In this document: piece by piece, positions 1 to 4,537 of the stretch
How positions within the stretch are numbered: position 1 is the stretch's first letter
Layout: each line of letters starts with the position of its first letter
Assembly: GCA_019454915.1 (NCBI GenBank)
Contig: JACFNM010000294.1
Coordinates: 1-5,273, forward strand
Length of the DNA stretch: 5,273 bases
Reading direction: 5' to 3'
Source: Chitinophagaceae bacterium
GTDB taxonomy: Bacteria > Bacteroidota > Bacteroidia > Chitinophagales > Chitinophagaceae
The notes under the pieces: model-generated
The model's database searches: none
What the model was told of the DNA's origin: nothing
What the model saw: only the letters and a program-made list of their open reading frames with translations
Position numbers and translations under genes: made by a program

Positions 1-627
1 CACCCAGACCTCGGCAGCTGTTCCGCCCCTGCTTGTTTTGATTAAACCACCCGTTACTTTCTGTTTTTGCTGTATTTGTTTACCAAAAAAATAAGCGACC
101 GCACTAAAACCTTTCAATGTTTCTGCGTTGCATTCCGTCCATGCGGCATAACAATCATCCTGCGGATAAAGCGCTGTTGTTTTCGGTATATGAAAGAACC
201 GAAGCTGACTATTGGCACAGGTGGGAAATTCATCATTAATCTGCTGAATGCCATTCAGGCTGCTCCATTCCATATTCGACTGACCGGAGCAAACCCACAC
301 TTCGCCAATCATCACATTGTCCAGTATGATGGTGTTGCGGCCCTTGATGGTGATGGTATAGGGCCCGCCGGCGGAAGGAGTCTTTACCTTAACATCCCAT
401 TTGGCGTCGCCCGTAGCCACAGCCGAATCTGTGATGGTACTCCAGGAAGTAGTGATGTAGATTTTTTCTGCAGGAGCCGCCCAGCCCCAGAGCTTCACCG
501 ATGATTGTTGCTGTAAAACCATATTACTGGAAAGCACTGCCGGTAAACGTACATCGGCAAGCGTATAAGTAGTCGCTAAAATAAAGAGAATACTGAGAGC
601 ACAGATTTGTTTACTTATCTTGTTCAT
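1..627 (-). CDS. Secreted sialate O-acetylesterase (SGNH-type esterase), N-terminal part, cut by left edge
   Basis: This is the first 209 codons of a secreted carbohydrate esterase of the sialate O-acetylesterase family, which removes O-acetyl groups from sialic acids or other glycans, probably in the periplasm. Seen: a signal peptide at residues 1-24 (basic start, hydrophobic core, cleavage likely after Ala24). It is followed by the family's N-terminal beta domain (DVRLPAVLSSNMVLQQ, residues 25-40, then KLWGWAAP, 45-52). The SGNH block I GQSNM lies at residues 115-119, with Ser117 the expected nucleophile. GGLIKTSRGGTAAEVWV at 193-209 matches the family's GLI-x-SS-W-GGT-x-AE-x-W block, with Arg200 where Trp is usual. 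The C-terminal Asp/His catalytic part lies beyond the edge. The ATG at 627 is chosen because the signal peptide starts there and a promoter lies 17 bases upstream. Divergent from the DinB gene. Family assignment is firm; the true substrate is unknown. Confidence 0.93.
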   Translation of the reverse strand, partial: MNKISKQICALSILFILATTYTLADVRLPAVLSSNMVLQQQSSVKLWGWAAPAEKIYITTSWSTITDSAVATGDAKWDVKVKTPSAGGPYTITIKGRNTIILDNVMIGEVWVCSGQSNMEWSSLNGIQQINDEFPTCANSQLRFFHIPKTTALYPQDDCYAAWTECNAETLKGFSAVAYFFGKQIQQKQKVTGGLIKTSRGGTAAEVWV

Positions 628-643
628 GGATTACTTTTAGAGC

Positions 644-675
644 CAAAAGATAGTAAAGAAAAAAAGTTTCACAAA
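644..675 (-). promoter_or_regulatory. Promoter of the sialate O-acetylesterase gene
   Basis: Read on the minus strand, TTTG (675-672) is followed after 19 bases by TATCTTTTG (652-644), a one-base variant of the Bacteroidota -7 consensus TAnnTTTG. The -7 element ends 17 bases before the ATG, so the leader would be about a dozen bases long with no Shine-Dalgarno sequence. Inferred from pattern and spacing only. Confidence 0.55.
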
Positions 676-683
676 ATCAATTG

Positions 684-691
684 TATCTTCG
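684..691 (+). promoter_or_regulatory. Possible -7 element of the DinB-family gene
   Basis: TATCTTCG differs by one base from TAnnTTTG and ends 17 bases before the ATG, the same distance as at neighbouring genes. No TTG is found at the proper -33 spacing, because that region is an A-rich run, so the call is weak. Confidence 0.35.
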
Positions 692-708
692 TAAAAATTT
701 TTTTTGAC

Positions 709-1203
709 ATGGCTATACATACGGATATCATCAATGAATTAAAACACGAAGCAGCAAATACAGTAAGAATTTTGAACAATGTGCCTGAGGATAAATGGGA
801 CTGGAAACCACATGAAAAGAGTTTTTCGCTGGGCAGACTGGCATGTCATATCGCTGAATTACCGGGATGGACAAATCATATTCTTTCAGGTTCCTCATTT
901 GATATAGTGCATGATCACTTCGACCGGCTGGCGGTTACTACAAAAAAAGAATTATTGGCTGCAGCAGAAGAACGGGCACAGCAGGCGGTAAATGCCCTGG
1001 AAAAAGTAAAGGATGGAGACCTGGATTCAAGCTGGACTTTCAAGAGGGGAGGTGCTACAGTTTTTGAATTACCTAAAAAAGCAGCCATCCGGAATATGGT
1101 CTTAAATCATATCATACATCACCGCGGTCAGTTATCGGTTTATTTGCGTTTGCTGGATGTATCGGTTCCCGGAATGTATGGACCTTCAGCAGATGAGAGA
1201 TAA
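709..1203 (+). CDS. DinB family protein (putative metal-dependent hydrolase/transferase fold)
   Basis: This encodes a 164-residue cytoplasmic protein of the DinB/YfiT four-helix-bundle superfamily. Members bind a divalent metal through three histidines, and some act as thiol-dependent S-transferases; most are uncharacterised. Seen: His47 in LGRLACHIAELPGW (41-54), and His134 and His138 in NHIIHHRGQLSVYLR (133-147), the hallmark HxxxHRGQ motif; these three should form the metal site. The length matches the family and there is no export signal. The ATG at 709 (MAIHTDIINELK) is preferred over the upstream in-frame ATG at 607. The extra 34 residues from 607 are low-complexity, overlap the divergent esterase gene, and would place the start upstream of the promoter-like sequence. 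This is not the DNA polymerase IV gene that is also called dinB, so no symbol is given. The specific substrate is unknown. Confidence 0.92.
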   Translation: MAIHTDIINELKHEAANTVRILNNVPEDKWDWKPHEKSFSLGRLACHIAELPGWTNHILSGSSFDIVHDHFDRLAVTTKKELLAAAEERAQQAVNALEKVKDGDLDSSWTFKRGGATVFELPKKAAIRNMVLNHIIHHRGQLSVYLRLLDVSVPGMYGPSADER

Positions 1204-1214
1204 TCAGTCTTCCG

Positions 1215-1254
1215 CTACATTCAGTCAGATATCATGTAGATTAGTCCGCTAATC
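1215..1254. terminator. Paired small hairpins between convergent genes, possible bidirectional terminator
   Basis: Two short inverted repeats fill the 45-base gap between the DinB gene and the convergent minus-strand gene. CTACAT (1215-1220) pairs with ATGTAG (1234-1239). GATTAG (1239-1244) pairs with CTAATC (1249-1254) around a TCCG loop. The second overlaps the stop codon of the minus-strand gene. Neither is followed by a long T run, so termination is plausible from position but not strongly shown. Confidence 0.3.
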
Positions 1255-1896
1255 GGTTTCCTCCTTTACGTACCGGTAAATATTTCCGGTGAGCAGAGGA
1301 TGTTGGCCGATTAGCATGTTGTTGTTCAGCGTAAGGGTAAAATCATTAAAGAATACTTCTTTTATCCATTTTTCAAATGCAAATTCGAAGTGGTTCTGAA
1401 TTTTGTTGGAGACGATATAGGTAAAAGGATGATCGGGGAACAGAGGCGGGAAAACCTGAATGGAGTCCACTGTATTTTTGGGGAATTTTACTATGCCATC
1501 TTTCCCGGTGAATAGCTTTTGCCTTCCTCTTTCAGTGTATAAAATGACTTCGATTCCCTGTGTGAGTCCGGGATTATCGTCTATAAACTGAATAGTAACA
1601 AAGTTATCGTTGATTTTCCGGGCAGTTAAAAGTTTAAAATCCCTGGCTGGTTTCACCCGGCTGTTAAAAACGATGGTGTTTTTTTTCTCTTCGGTCCAGC
1701 TACCCGATCCATAACGGTCCAGTCCCCCGTAGCTAAAGAAAAAAGTGAAGGTATAATTGGGTTTTAATCGAAAACCGCTATGGGTATCTTTTACCCCATT
1801 CAGGAAATAACTACCGGAGATATCATCCTGATCCTGTGCATAGAATGGCAGGCTGAAAAAACACAATACAGTAAATAACAGGGCGAGCTTTTTCAT
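1249..1896 (-). CDS. Secreted hypothetical protein, probably beta-rich
   Basis: I do not recognise this 215-residue protein as a named family. Seen: a clear Sec signal peptide, MKKLALLFTVLCFFSLPFYA, with cleavage likely after Ala20 and no lipobox cysteine at the cleavage site, so it is probably periplasmic or secreted. Residues 27-80 carry a pattern of short strands (GSYFLNG, GFRLKPNYTFTFFFSYGGLDRYGSGSW, NTIVFNS). This recalls lipocalin-like or META-like small beta-barrel proteins of Bacteroidota, in which a G-x-W turn sits between strands. The second half has a KDGIVKFPKNTVDSIQV stretch like a small carboxypeptidase-regulatory-type beta sandwich, then a Phe/Asn-rich tail. No catalytic motif is visible. 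The start is fixed by the signal peptide. A promoter-like -7 box lies only five bases upstream of the ATG. It follows the NIPSNAP gene on the same strand, 83 bases away, but appears to have its own promoter. Confidence 0.85.
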   Translation of the reverse strand: MKKLALLFTVLCFFSLPFYAQDQDDISGSYFLNGVKDTHSGFRLKPNYTFTFFFSYGGLDRYGSGSWTEEKKNTIVFNSRVKPARDFKLLTARKINDNFVTIQFIDDNPGLTQGIEVILYTERGRQKLFTGKDGIVKFPKNTVDSIQVFPPLFPDHPFTYIVSNKIQNHFEFAFEKWIKEVFFNDFTLTLNNNMLIGQHPLLTGNIYRYVKEETD

Positions 1897-1901
1897 TTCT
1901 C

Positions 1902-1931
1902 CAAAGTTAAACTGAACTACTCTACGGGCAA
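1902..1931 (-). promoter_or_regulatory. Promoter of the 1249-1896 gene, implying a near-leaderless mRNA
   Basis: On the minus strand TTG (1931-1929), a 19-base spacer and TAACTTTG (1909-1902) match the Bacteroidota sigma consensus exactly at every fixed position. Only five bases, GAGAA, separate the -7 element from the ATG. Transcription would therefore begin at or within a base or two of the start codon. Confidence 0.6.
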
Positions 1932-1979
1932 TTTAATGAAAGAACACGATCCTCCTCCGATCTATATCTTTATTTATTC

Positions 1980-2774
1980 TTAAAAATCCGAATAAGGCGT
2001 AGCCCGTGTCAGGATTTGCTCATTTTTGACCACGTTGTTTTTGTATTCAGGTCTTGCAGACAACTCTTTCCATTGGGCATCATCTCTGAACGTCTGCCAG
2101 TGAGCCTCCCGGTCGGCAATACTTTCAAAACTCGTCATGTACATCAGGTTAGGCATGCGGCTTCCGGCGATCACTTCTCCGTAAAAGACTGCATTAAAAT
2201 TAAGTCTTTTGAAAAGGGGAATTTCTCCACCTTCATTAAACATGTGTACTTTATTCCAATATTTTTTCTCCGTTGCGCTCTCGTAATTACGCAATTCATA
2301 TACTCTGTCGTTCTTACCGGACTTAAGCTGGGGCAAACCAGATTTTGGCGCCAGCCTGAAAGCGCGCAAAATGATGGTTTCAATCCTGTTGTATGGAGCA
2401 TTTTCGTTTGAAGCATCGGTATATGCCTCAGCAGCTTTCGTATAAGCAGCGTCTCGCGCAAGTTGTTCCGGAAGCGATGTTAATTGATTTAACGACTCAA
2501 GGGGCACCAATATATATAACCTTTTGTCCGTTGTCGTGTCGTTTGCTATGGGCTTAAATGCACCGATGTGTTTGATTCCCAATCTATGCATGGCAGGAAT
2601 GAAAGCATCAGCAAAGTATTTATCCAGTACTGCCTCCTGTGTTGGTGTACTGAAGTGATATAGCCTGATTTGGTAAAACTCCCTGTTCGTCTTCTGAACT
2701 TGCGCATTAGCCTGACCGGAAAAAATCATGATGATACAGATGAAATTTAATAAGCGGGTTATTTTTGTTGGCAT
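1980..2774 (-). CDS. Exported NIPSNAP family protein, two NIPSNAP domains
   Basis: This encodes a 264-residue exported protein with two NIPSNAP (dimeric alpha/beta-barrel, ferredoxin-like) domains. The biochemical role of bacterial members is not established. Seen: a signal peptide at residues 1-24 (MPTKITRLLNFICIIMIFSG, then QANA) with cleavage before Gln25. A first domain at about 32-140 starts REFYQIRLYHF. A second, better-conserved domain at about 156-264 starts DRVYELRNYES and contains HMFNEGGEIPLFKRLNFNAVFYGEVIAG, MPNLMYMTSFES and HWQTF-RDDAQWKEL, ending in TPYSDF. This is the usual layout of Bacteroidota homologues, where the second copy carries the strong motifs. The ATG at 2774 is chosen; the reading frame extends to a TTG at 2783, which would add three residues before the signal peptide, but the ATG gives a normal signal sequence. 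It is transcribed away from yajQ and probably stands alone. Confidence 0.9.
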   Translation of the reverse strand: MPTKITRLLNFICIIMIFSGQANAQVQKTNREFYQIRLYHFSTPTQEAVLDKYFADAFIPAMHRLGIKHIGAFKPIANDTTTDKRLYILVPLESLNQLTSLPEQLARDAAYTKAAEAYTDASNENAPYNRIETIILRAFRLAPKSGLPQLKSGKNDRVYELRNYESATEKKYWNKVHMFNEGGEIPLFKRLNFNAVFYGEVIAGSRMPNLMYMTSFESIADREAHWQTFRDDAQWKELSARPEYKNNVVKNEQILTRATPYSDF

Positions 2775-2790
2775 AGCATTCAATTTAGAC

Positions 2791-2798
2791 CAAAAGTA
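2791..2798 (-). promoter_or_regulatory. -7 element of the NIPSNAP gene
   Basis: On the minus strand TACTTTTG matches TAnnTTTG exactly and ends 16 bases before the ATG at 2774, a spacing like that of the neighbouring genes. The -33 region has only a weak TTTA (2818-2815) at a slightly short distance, so the call rests on the -7 element. Confidence 0.42.
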
Positions 2799-2843
2799 AG
2801 CGAAAATAAATGCCTAAATCCGGAGGCCGTTTTTTTTGTTTTT

Positions 2844-2901
2844 AGGATGACCCGAAAGACAGGGTGAGGAAGACGAGATTGGGTGGTTTTTTCATCATCC
2901 T
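2844..2901. repeat. Inverted repeat with nested small hairpin upstream of yajQ
   Basis: AGGATGA (2844-2850) is the reverse complement of TCATCCT (2895-2901). Inside the loop, ACCC (2850-2853) can pair with GGGT (2862-2865). It lies upstream of the yajQ promoter, between divergent genes, so it is outside both predicted transcripts. It may be an operator-like site or chance. Confidence 0.3.
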
Positions 2902-2918
2902 GTTATACGGCTGTTGCA

Positions 2919-2950
2919 TTGGTTTCCGTCAATGCTTATTATTATCTTTG
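2919..2950 (+). promoter_or_regulatory. Promoter of yajQ
   Basis: TTG (2919-2921), a 21-base spacer and TATCTTTG (2943-2950) match the Bacteroidota consensus fully. The -7 element ends 19 bases before the ATG at 2970, giving a short leader without a Shine-Dalgarno sequence. Confidence 0.65.
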
Positions 2951-2969
2951 TGAAAGAAAAATTATAATT

Positions 2970-3461
2970 ATGCCTTCTTTTGATATTGTAAGTAAAGTAG
3001 ATGCCCAATCATTAGACAATGCGGTGAATGTGACTAAAAAAGAAATCACCAACCGCTTTGACTTTAAAAATGCCCATGTGGTGATGGATTTGAACAAAAA
3101 GGAATTCAGGTTAAACCTGGAAACAGACGATGAAATGAAGATGCGGCAATTAATAGATGTACTGATCAGCAGGGCACATAAGCAGGGTATTGAACCCGAA
3201 GCATTCGATCTTTCCAAAGAAGGATTTCAAAGCGGTAAAGTCTGGAAAAAAGAAGTAACGGTGAGAAACGGGCTGAAACAGGAAGACGCGAAGAAGATCG
3301 TTAAGCTGATAAAAGACAGCGGCTTAAAAGTTCAGGCTTCAATCAACGACGATCTTGTGCGGGTAACCGGAAAAAAGATTGATGACCTGCAATCTATAAT
3401 TCAGTCTTCTAAGTCATGGGGATTGGGAATTCCGCTTCAATATGAAAATATGAGGTCTTAG
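2970..3461 (+). CDS. yajQ: YajQ family nucleotide-binding protein
   Basis: This encodes a 163-residue cytoplasmic protein of the YajQ (UPF0234/DUF520) family, with two ferredoxin-like domains in tandem. Family members bind nucleotides or nucleic acid. A Xanthomonas homologue is a cyclic di-GMP effector, and the Pseudomonas homologue stimulates phage phi6 transcription. What it does in Bacteroidota is not settled. Seen: the diagnostic N-terminus MPSFDIVSKVDAQSLDNAVN (1-20), followed by KKEITNRFDFKNAHV. The second half has GLKQEDAKKIVKLIKDSGLKVQASINDDLVRVTGKKIDDLQ, and the C-terminus GIPLQYENMRS corresponds to the usual VPLQFxNYR. The length equals that of the family. The ATG at 2970 is chosen because homology begins there; the frame is open to 2883 but the extra 29 residues fall across the promoter. 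It is followed by a probable terminator at 3509-3551. Confidence 0.96.
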   Translation: MPSFDIVSKVDAQSLDNAVNVTKKEITNRFDFKNAHVVMDLNKKEFRLNLETDDEMKMRQLIDVLISRAHKQGIEPEAFDLSKEGFQSGKVWKKEVTVRNGLKQEDAKKIVKLIKDSGLKVQASINDDLVRVTGKKIDDLQSIIQSSKSWGLGIPLQYENMRS

Positions 3462-3508
3462 TGAACGGCGTTTTGCCCCGACTCGCCTGGAACCTCAATC
3501 ATACCTGA

Positions 3509-3551
3509 GCACATTTTTCCGCGATAAAAAATACCGGTGTGCATTTTTTTT
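3509..3551 (+). terminator. Probable intrinsic terminator of yajQ
   Basis: GCACA (3509-3513) pairs with TGTGC (3538-3542). CCG (3519-3521) pairs with CGG (3535-3537), stacking on the outer stem with a TTTTT bulge on the 5' side. Eight T residues follow after one A (3544-3551). It lies 48 bases past the yajQ stop. The bulge weakens the stem, but position and T run fit. Confidence 0.5.
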
Positions 3552-3558
3552 CAATGGC

Positions 3559-3573
3559 TGTTTTGTGAAAACA
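3559..3573. repeat. Short AT-rich hairpin
   Basis: TGTTTT (3559-3564) and AAAACA (3568-3573) form a six-pair stem with a GTG loop. It is AT-rich and has no T run after it. No function can be assigned. Confidence 0.25.
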
Positions 3574-3611
3574 AAGTGCATTATCTGTGCAAATAAAAAT
3601 GCGGAAAAAGC

Positions 3612-3642
3612 TTGCAAATCACTGTCATAAATCGTATCTTTA
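3612..3642 (+). promoter_or_regulatory. Promoter of the candidate small RNA
   Basis: TTG (3612-3614), a 20-base spacer and TATCTTTA (3635-3642) match the Bacteroidota promoter pattern with one mismatch, the last base of the -7 element. Initiation would be near 3646-3648, just before the first hairpin of the downstream structured region. No conventional gene starts after it, which suggests a non-coding transcript. Confidence 0.5.
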
Positions 3643-3645
3643 GAA

Positions 3646-3787
3646 TGCATTGTTACTTTATCTGAAAGTGGAAAAGTAACGTATTGATGAGCGGGAATTT
3701 GTCAGATGACGAAAGCTCATCAGGAAAGCATCGGGTAAATAATATGATTGCTTGCGCGAACATATTGCTATTATCTGATGCTTTTTT
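3646..3787 (+). ncRNA. Candidate small structured RNA, about 140 nt, family not recognised
   Basis: Three consecutive hairpins follow a promoter-like sequence and end in a T run. Hairpin 1: GTTACTTT (3652-3659) with AAAGTAAC (3673-3680), 13-base loop. Hairpin 2: TGATGAGC (3685-3692) with GCTCATCA (3715-3722), then an internal loop (GGGAA against A), then six more pairs (3698-3703 with 3708-3713) and an AGAT loop. Hairpin 3: fourteen continuous pairs including two G-U (3725-3738 with 3771-3784), an internal loop, six pairs (3741-3746 with 3761-3766) and a small tip, ending in TTTTTT (3782-3787). It lies between convergent genes, after the yajQ terminator. The T run occurs only on the plus strand, which fixes orientation. 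I see no match to tmRNA, SRP RNA, RNase P or a familiar riboswitch core. A 6S-like or trans-acting regulatory RNA is possible but unproven. An alternative is a long yajQ 3' region. Confidence 0.5.
3725..3787 (+). terminator. Long hairpin with T run, intrinsic terminator of the candidate small RNA
   Basis: AAAGCATC (3725-3732) pairs with GATGCTTT (3777-3784), and pairing continues inward to 3738/3771. AATATG (3741-3746) with CATATT (3761-3766) extends the rod. The six T residues at 3782-3787 give the intrinsic-terminator form; the first three also close the stem. At about 60 bases it is longer than a typical terminator, so it may also be a functional domain of the RNA. Confidence 0.6.
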
Positions 3788-3793
3788 ATGCCC

Positions 3794-3890
3794 TCCGGCG
3801 CTTCCTTTATAGTACGCTCAACCTGCAATTCTGACCCATTTGCTTGATTGCCCGGCCATTTCTCTGAGTCTGTGATTAGTGAGCGCCGGA
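3794..3890. repeat. Distant 9-base inverted repeat, one arm inside the end of the SMR gene
   Basis: TCCGGCGCT (3794-3802) is the exact reverse complement of AGCGCCGGA (3882-3890). The arms are 79 bases apart. The right arm is within the last codons of the minus-strand transporter gene, so in its mRNA the 3' end of the coding region could fold onto the trailer. No T run follows, so a terminator role is uncertain. Confidence 0.35.
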
Positions 3891-4208
3891 TTTTGAAAAT
3901 AGATTGATCACCACCACCCCCAAGATAATGAGCGCCATACCCGGAATAGCGGGCGTATCCAGACTTTGCTTGTACAGGAAATAGCTTACAATGGATATCA
4001 GCACAATGCCTGCCGCCGACCAGATGGCATAAGCTATTCCCACCGGAATGCTCCTTAAAGCAAACGTGAGAAGATAAAAAGAGGCCGACATGGCTACAAC
4101 GAAAATGACGGTAGGCAAGAGCCGGCTGAATTGCTCCGTCTTTTTCAGGCTGGACGTGGCTATGGTTTCACATATGATGGCAGCAGCGAGGAATAAGTAA
4201 TTTTTCAT
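3876..4208 (-). CDS. Small multidrug resistance (SMR) efflux transporter, EmrE/QacC type
   Basis: This encodes a 110-residue inner-membrane protein of the SMR family. Such proteins work as antiparallel dimers that exchange protons for lipophilic cations such as quaternary ammonium compounds. Seen: four membrane segments at about 4-21, 31-51, 57-77 and 85-104. The essential acidic residue is Glu14 in LAAAIICETIATS. The signature PVGIAYAIWSAAGIVLIS lies at 55-72 with the conserved Tyr60 and Trp63, and GMALIILGVVVINLFSKS lies at 90-107. It aligns with E. coli EmrE almost without gaps, including total length. Met40 replaces EmrE's substrate-contact Tyr40, and Ala17 replaces Gly17. The sequence follows the Qac/EmrE branch rather than the guanidinium exporter (Gdx/SugE) branch, but the real substrate cannot be read from sequence. 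The ATG at 4208 is chosen; the frame extends to a TTG at 4244 that would add a 12-residue hydrophilic tail not found in the family. It stands alone, with no partner SMR gene beside it. Confidence 0.94.
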   Translation of the reverse strand: MKNYLFLAAAIICETIATSSLKKTEQFSRLLPTVIFVVAMSASFYLLTFALRSIPVGIAYAIWSAAGIVLISIVSYFLYKQSLDTPAIPGMALIILGVVVINLFSKSGAH

Positions 4209-4537
4209 CTTTGGAGTTTGAAATGAGTAATGATCTTCCGGCAAATAAAGGGTTTTTATTTTTCTTTTGACACTTGCTATTCAGGAGGTAACTTCAGAAA
4301 AGCCTGTTCCTGTTTTCAGGGACGCTCACGGACAGATAGAAAAAGATGTTTTCATGATTTCTTCCTATATTTAAATACATTCTTTTTGACCAGATAGCAA
4401 GGACAGAGATTTGAAAAAAGAATAAGTTGCTTATCTCATAAGAGAAGGGAAAACCTTTCAAAAATTCCGAAAAGAACCTTGGTTAGAAAATATACCGATA
4501 AACTATTTTTAGTAAAGAGATTAATATTCATTCGTCT
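4209..4537. other. Intergenic region between divergent SMR and Tat-protein genes
   Basis: No convincing gene is seen on either strand; the longest minus-strand frame here (about 28 codons from an ATG at 4380) looks random. It holds one hairpin, GTTCCTG (4306-4312) with CAGGGAC (4317-4323) around TTTT, one wobble pair, and a weaker CTTAT/ATAAG stem near 4430-4442. A candidate promoter for the right-hand gene sits at 4479-4511. No guanidine-riboswitch motif is visible in the SMR leader. Confidence 0.6.
4479..4511 (+). promoter_or_regulatory. Possible promoter of the Tat-exported protein gene
   Basis: TTG (4479-4481), a 22-base spacer and TATTTTTA (4504-4511), one mismatch from TAnnTTTG, lie 26 bases before the ATG at 4538. 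The region is AT-rich, so a chance match is quite possible. Confidence 0.35.

Noticed and set aside
67..504. Plus-strand open frame of 145 codons
   Set aside because: It lies opposite the esterase gene, whose minus-strand translation carries a signal peptide and family motifs; the plus-strand product resembles nothing and has biased composition.
607..708. N-terminal extension of the DinB-family gene to an ATG at 607
   Set aside because: It overlaps the divergent esterase start and the -7 element, is low-complexity, and is not part of the family fold.
2016..2461. Open frames on both strands within the NIPSNAP gene
   Set aside because: They are alternative-frame shadows of a gene with clear NIPSNAP motifs.
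2821..2837. CGG-AGG-CCG followed by eight T residues as a terminator
   Set aside because: The stem has only three pairs, and no plus-strand gene lies upstream to be terminated.
2942..3217. Minus-strand open frame within yajQ
   Set aside because: It is antisense to a strongly conserved gene and has no recognisable product.
3599..3643. 14-codon ORF (MRKKLANHCHKSYL) with a TATCTGTG element upstream
   Set aside because: It is too short to judge, its promoter spacer is only 16 bases, and it runs through the candidate RNA promoter.
3684..3715. Hammerhead ribozyme core, suggested by TGATGAG followed by CGAAA
   Set aside because: The leading C of CUGAUGA is missing, the bases between cannot form stem II next to GAAA, and TGATGAGC pairs fully with GCTCATCA instead.
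4306..4323. Seven-pair hairpin as an attenuator of the SMR gene
   Set aside because: The stem is short with one wobble pair, no uninterrupted T run follows on the minus strand, and no competing pairing is seen.
4209..4330. Guanidine riboswitch in the leader of the SMR gene
   Set aside because: Such riboswitches often precede SMR genes, but no ykkC core and no paired ACGR-loop hairpins are visible on the minus strand here.
4378..4380. 28-codon minus-strand ORF starting at 4380
   Set aside because: It has no promoter at the right distance and no recognisable composition, and a frame this short is expected by chance in AT-rich DNA.
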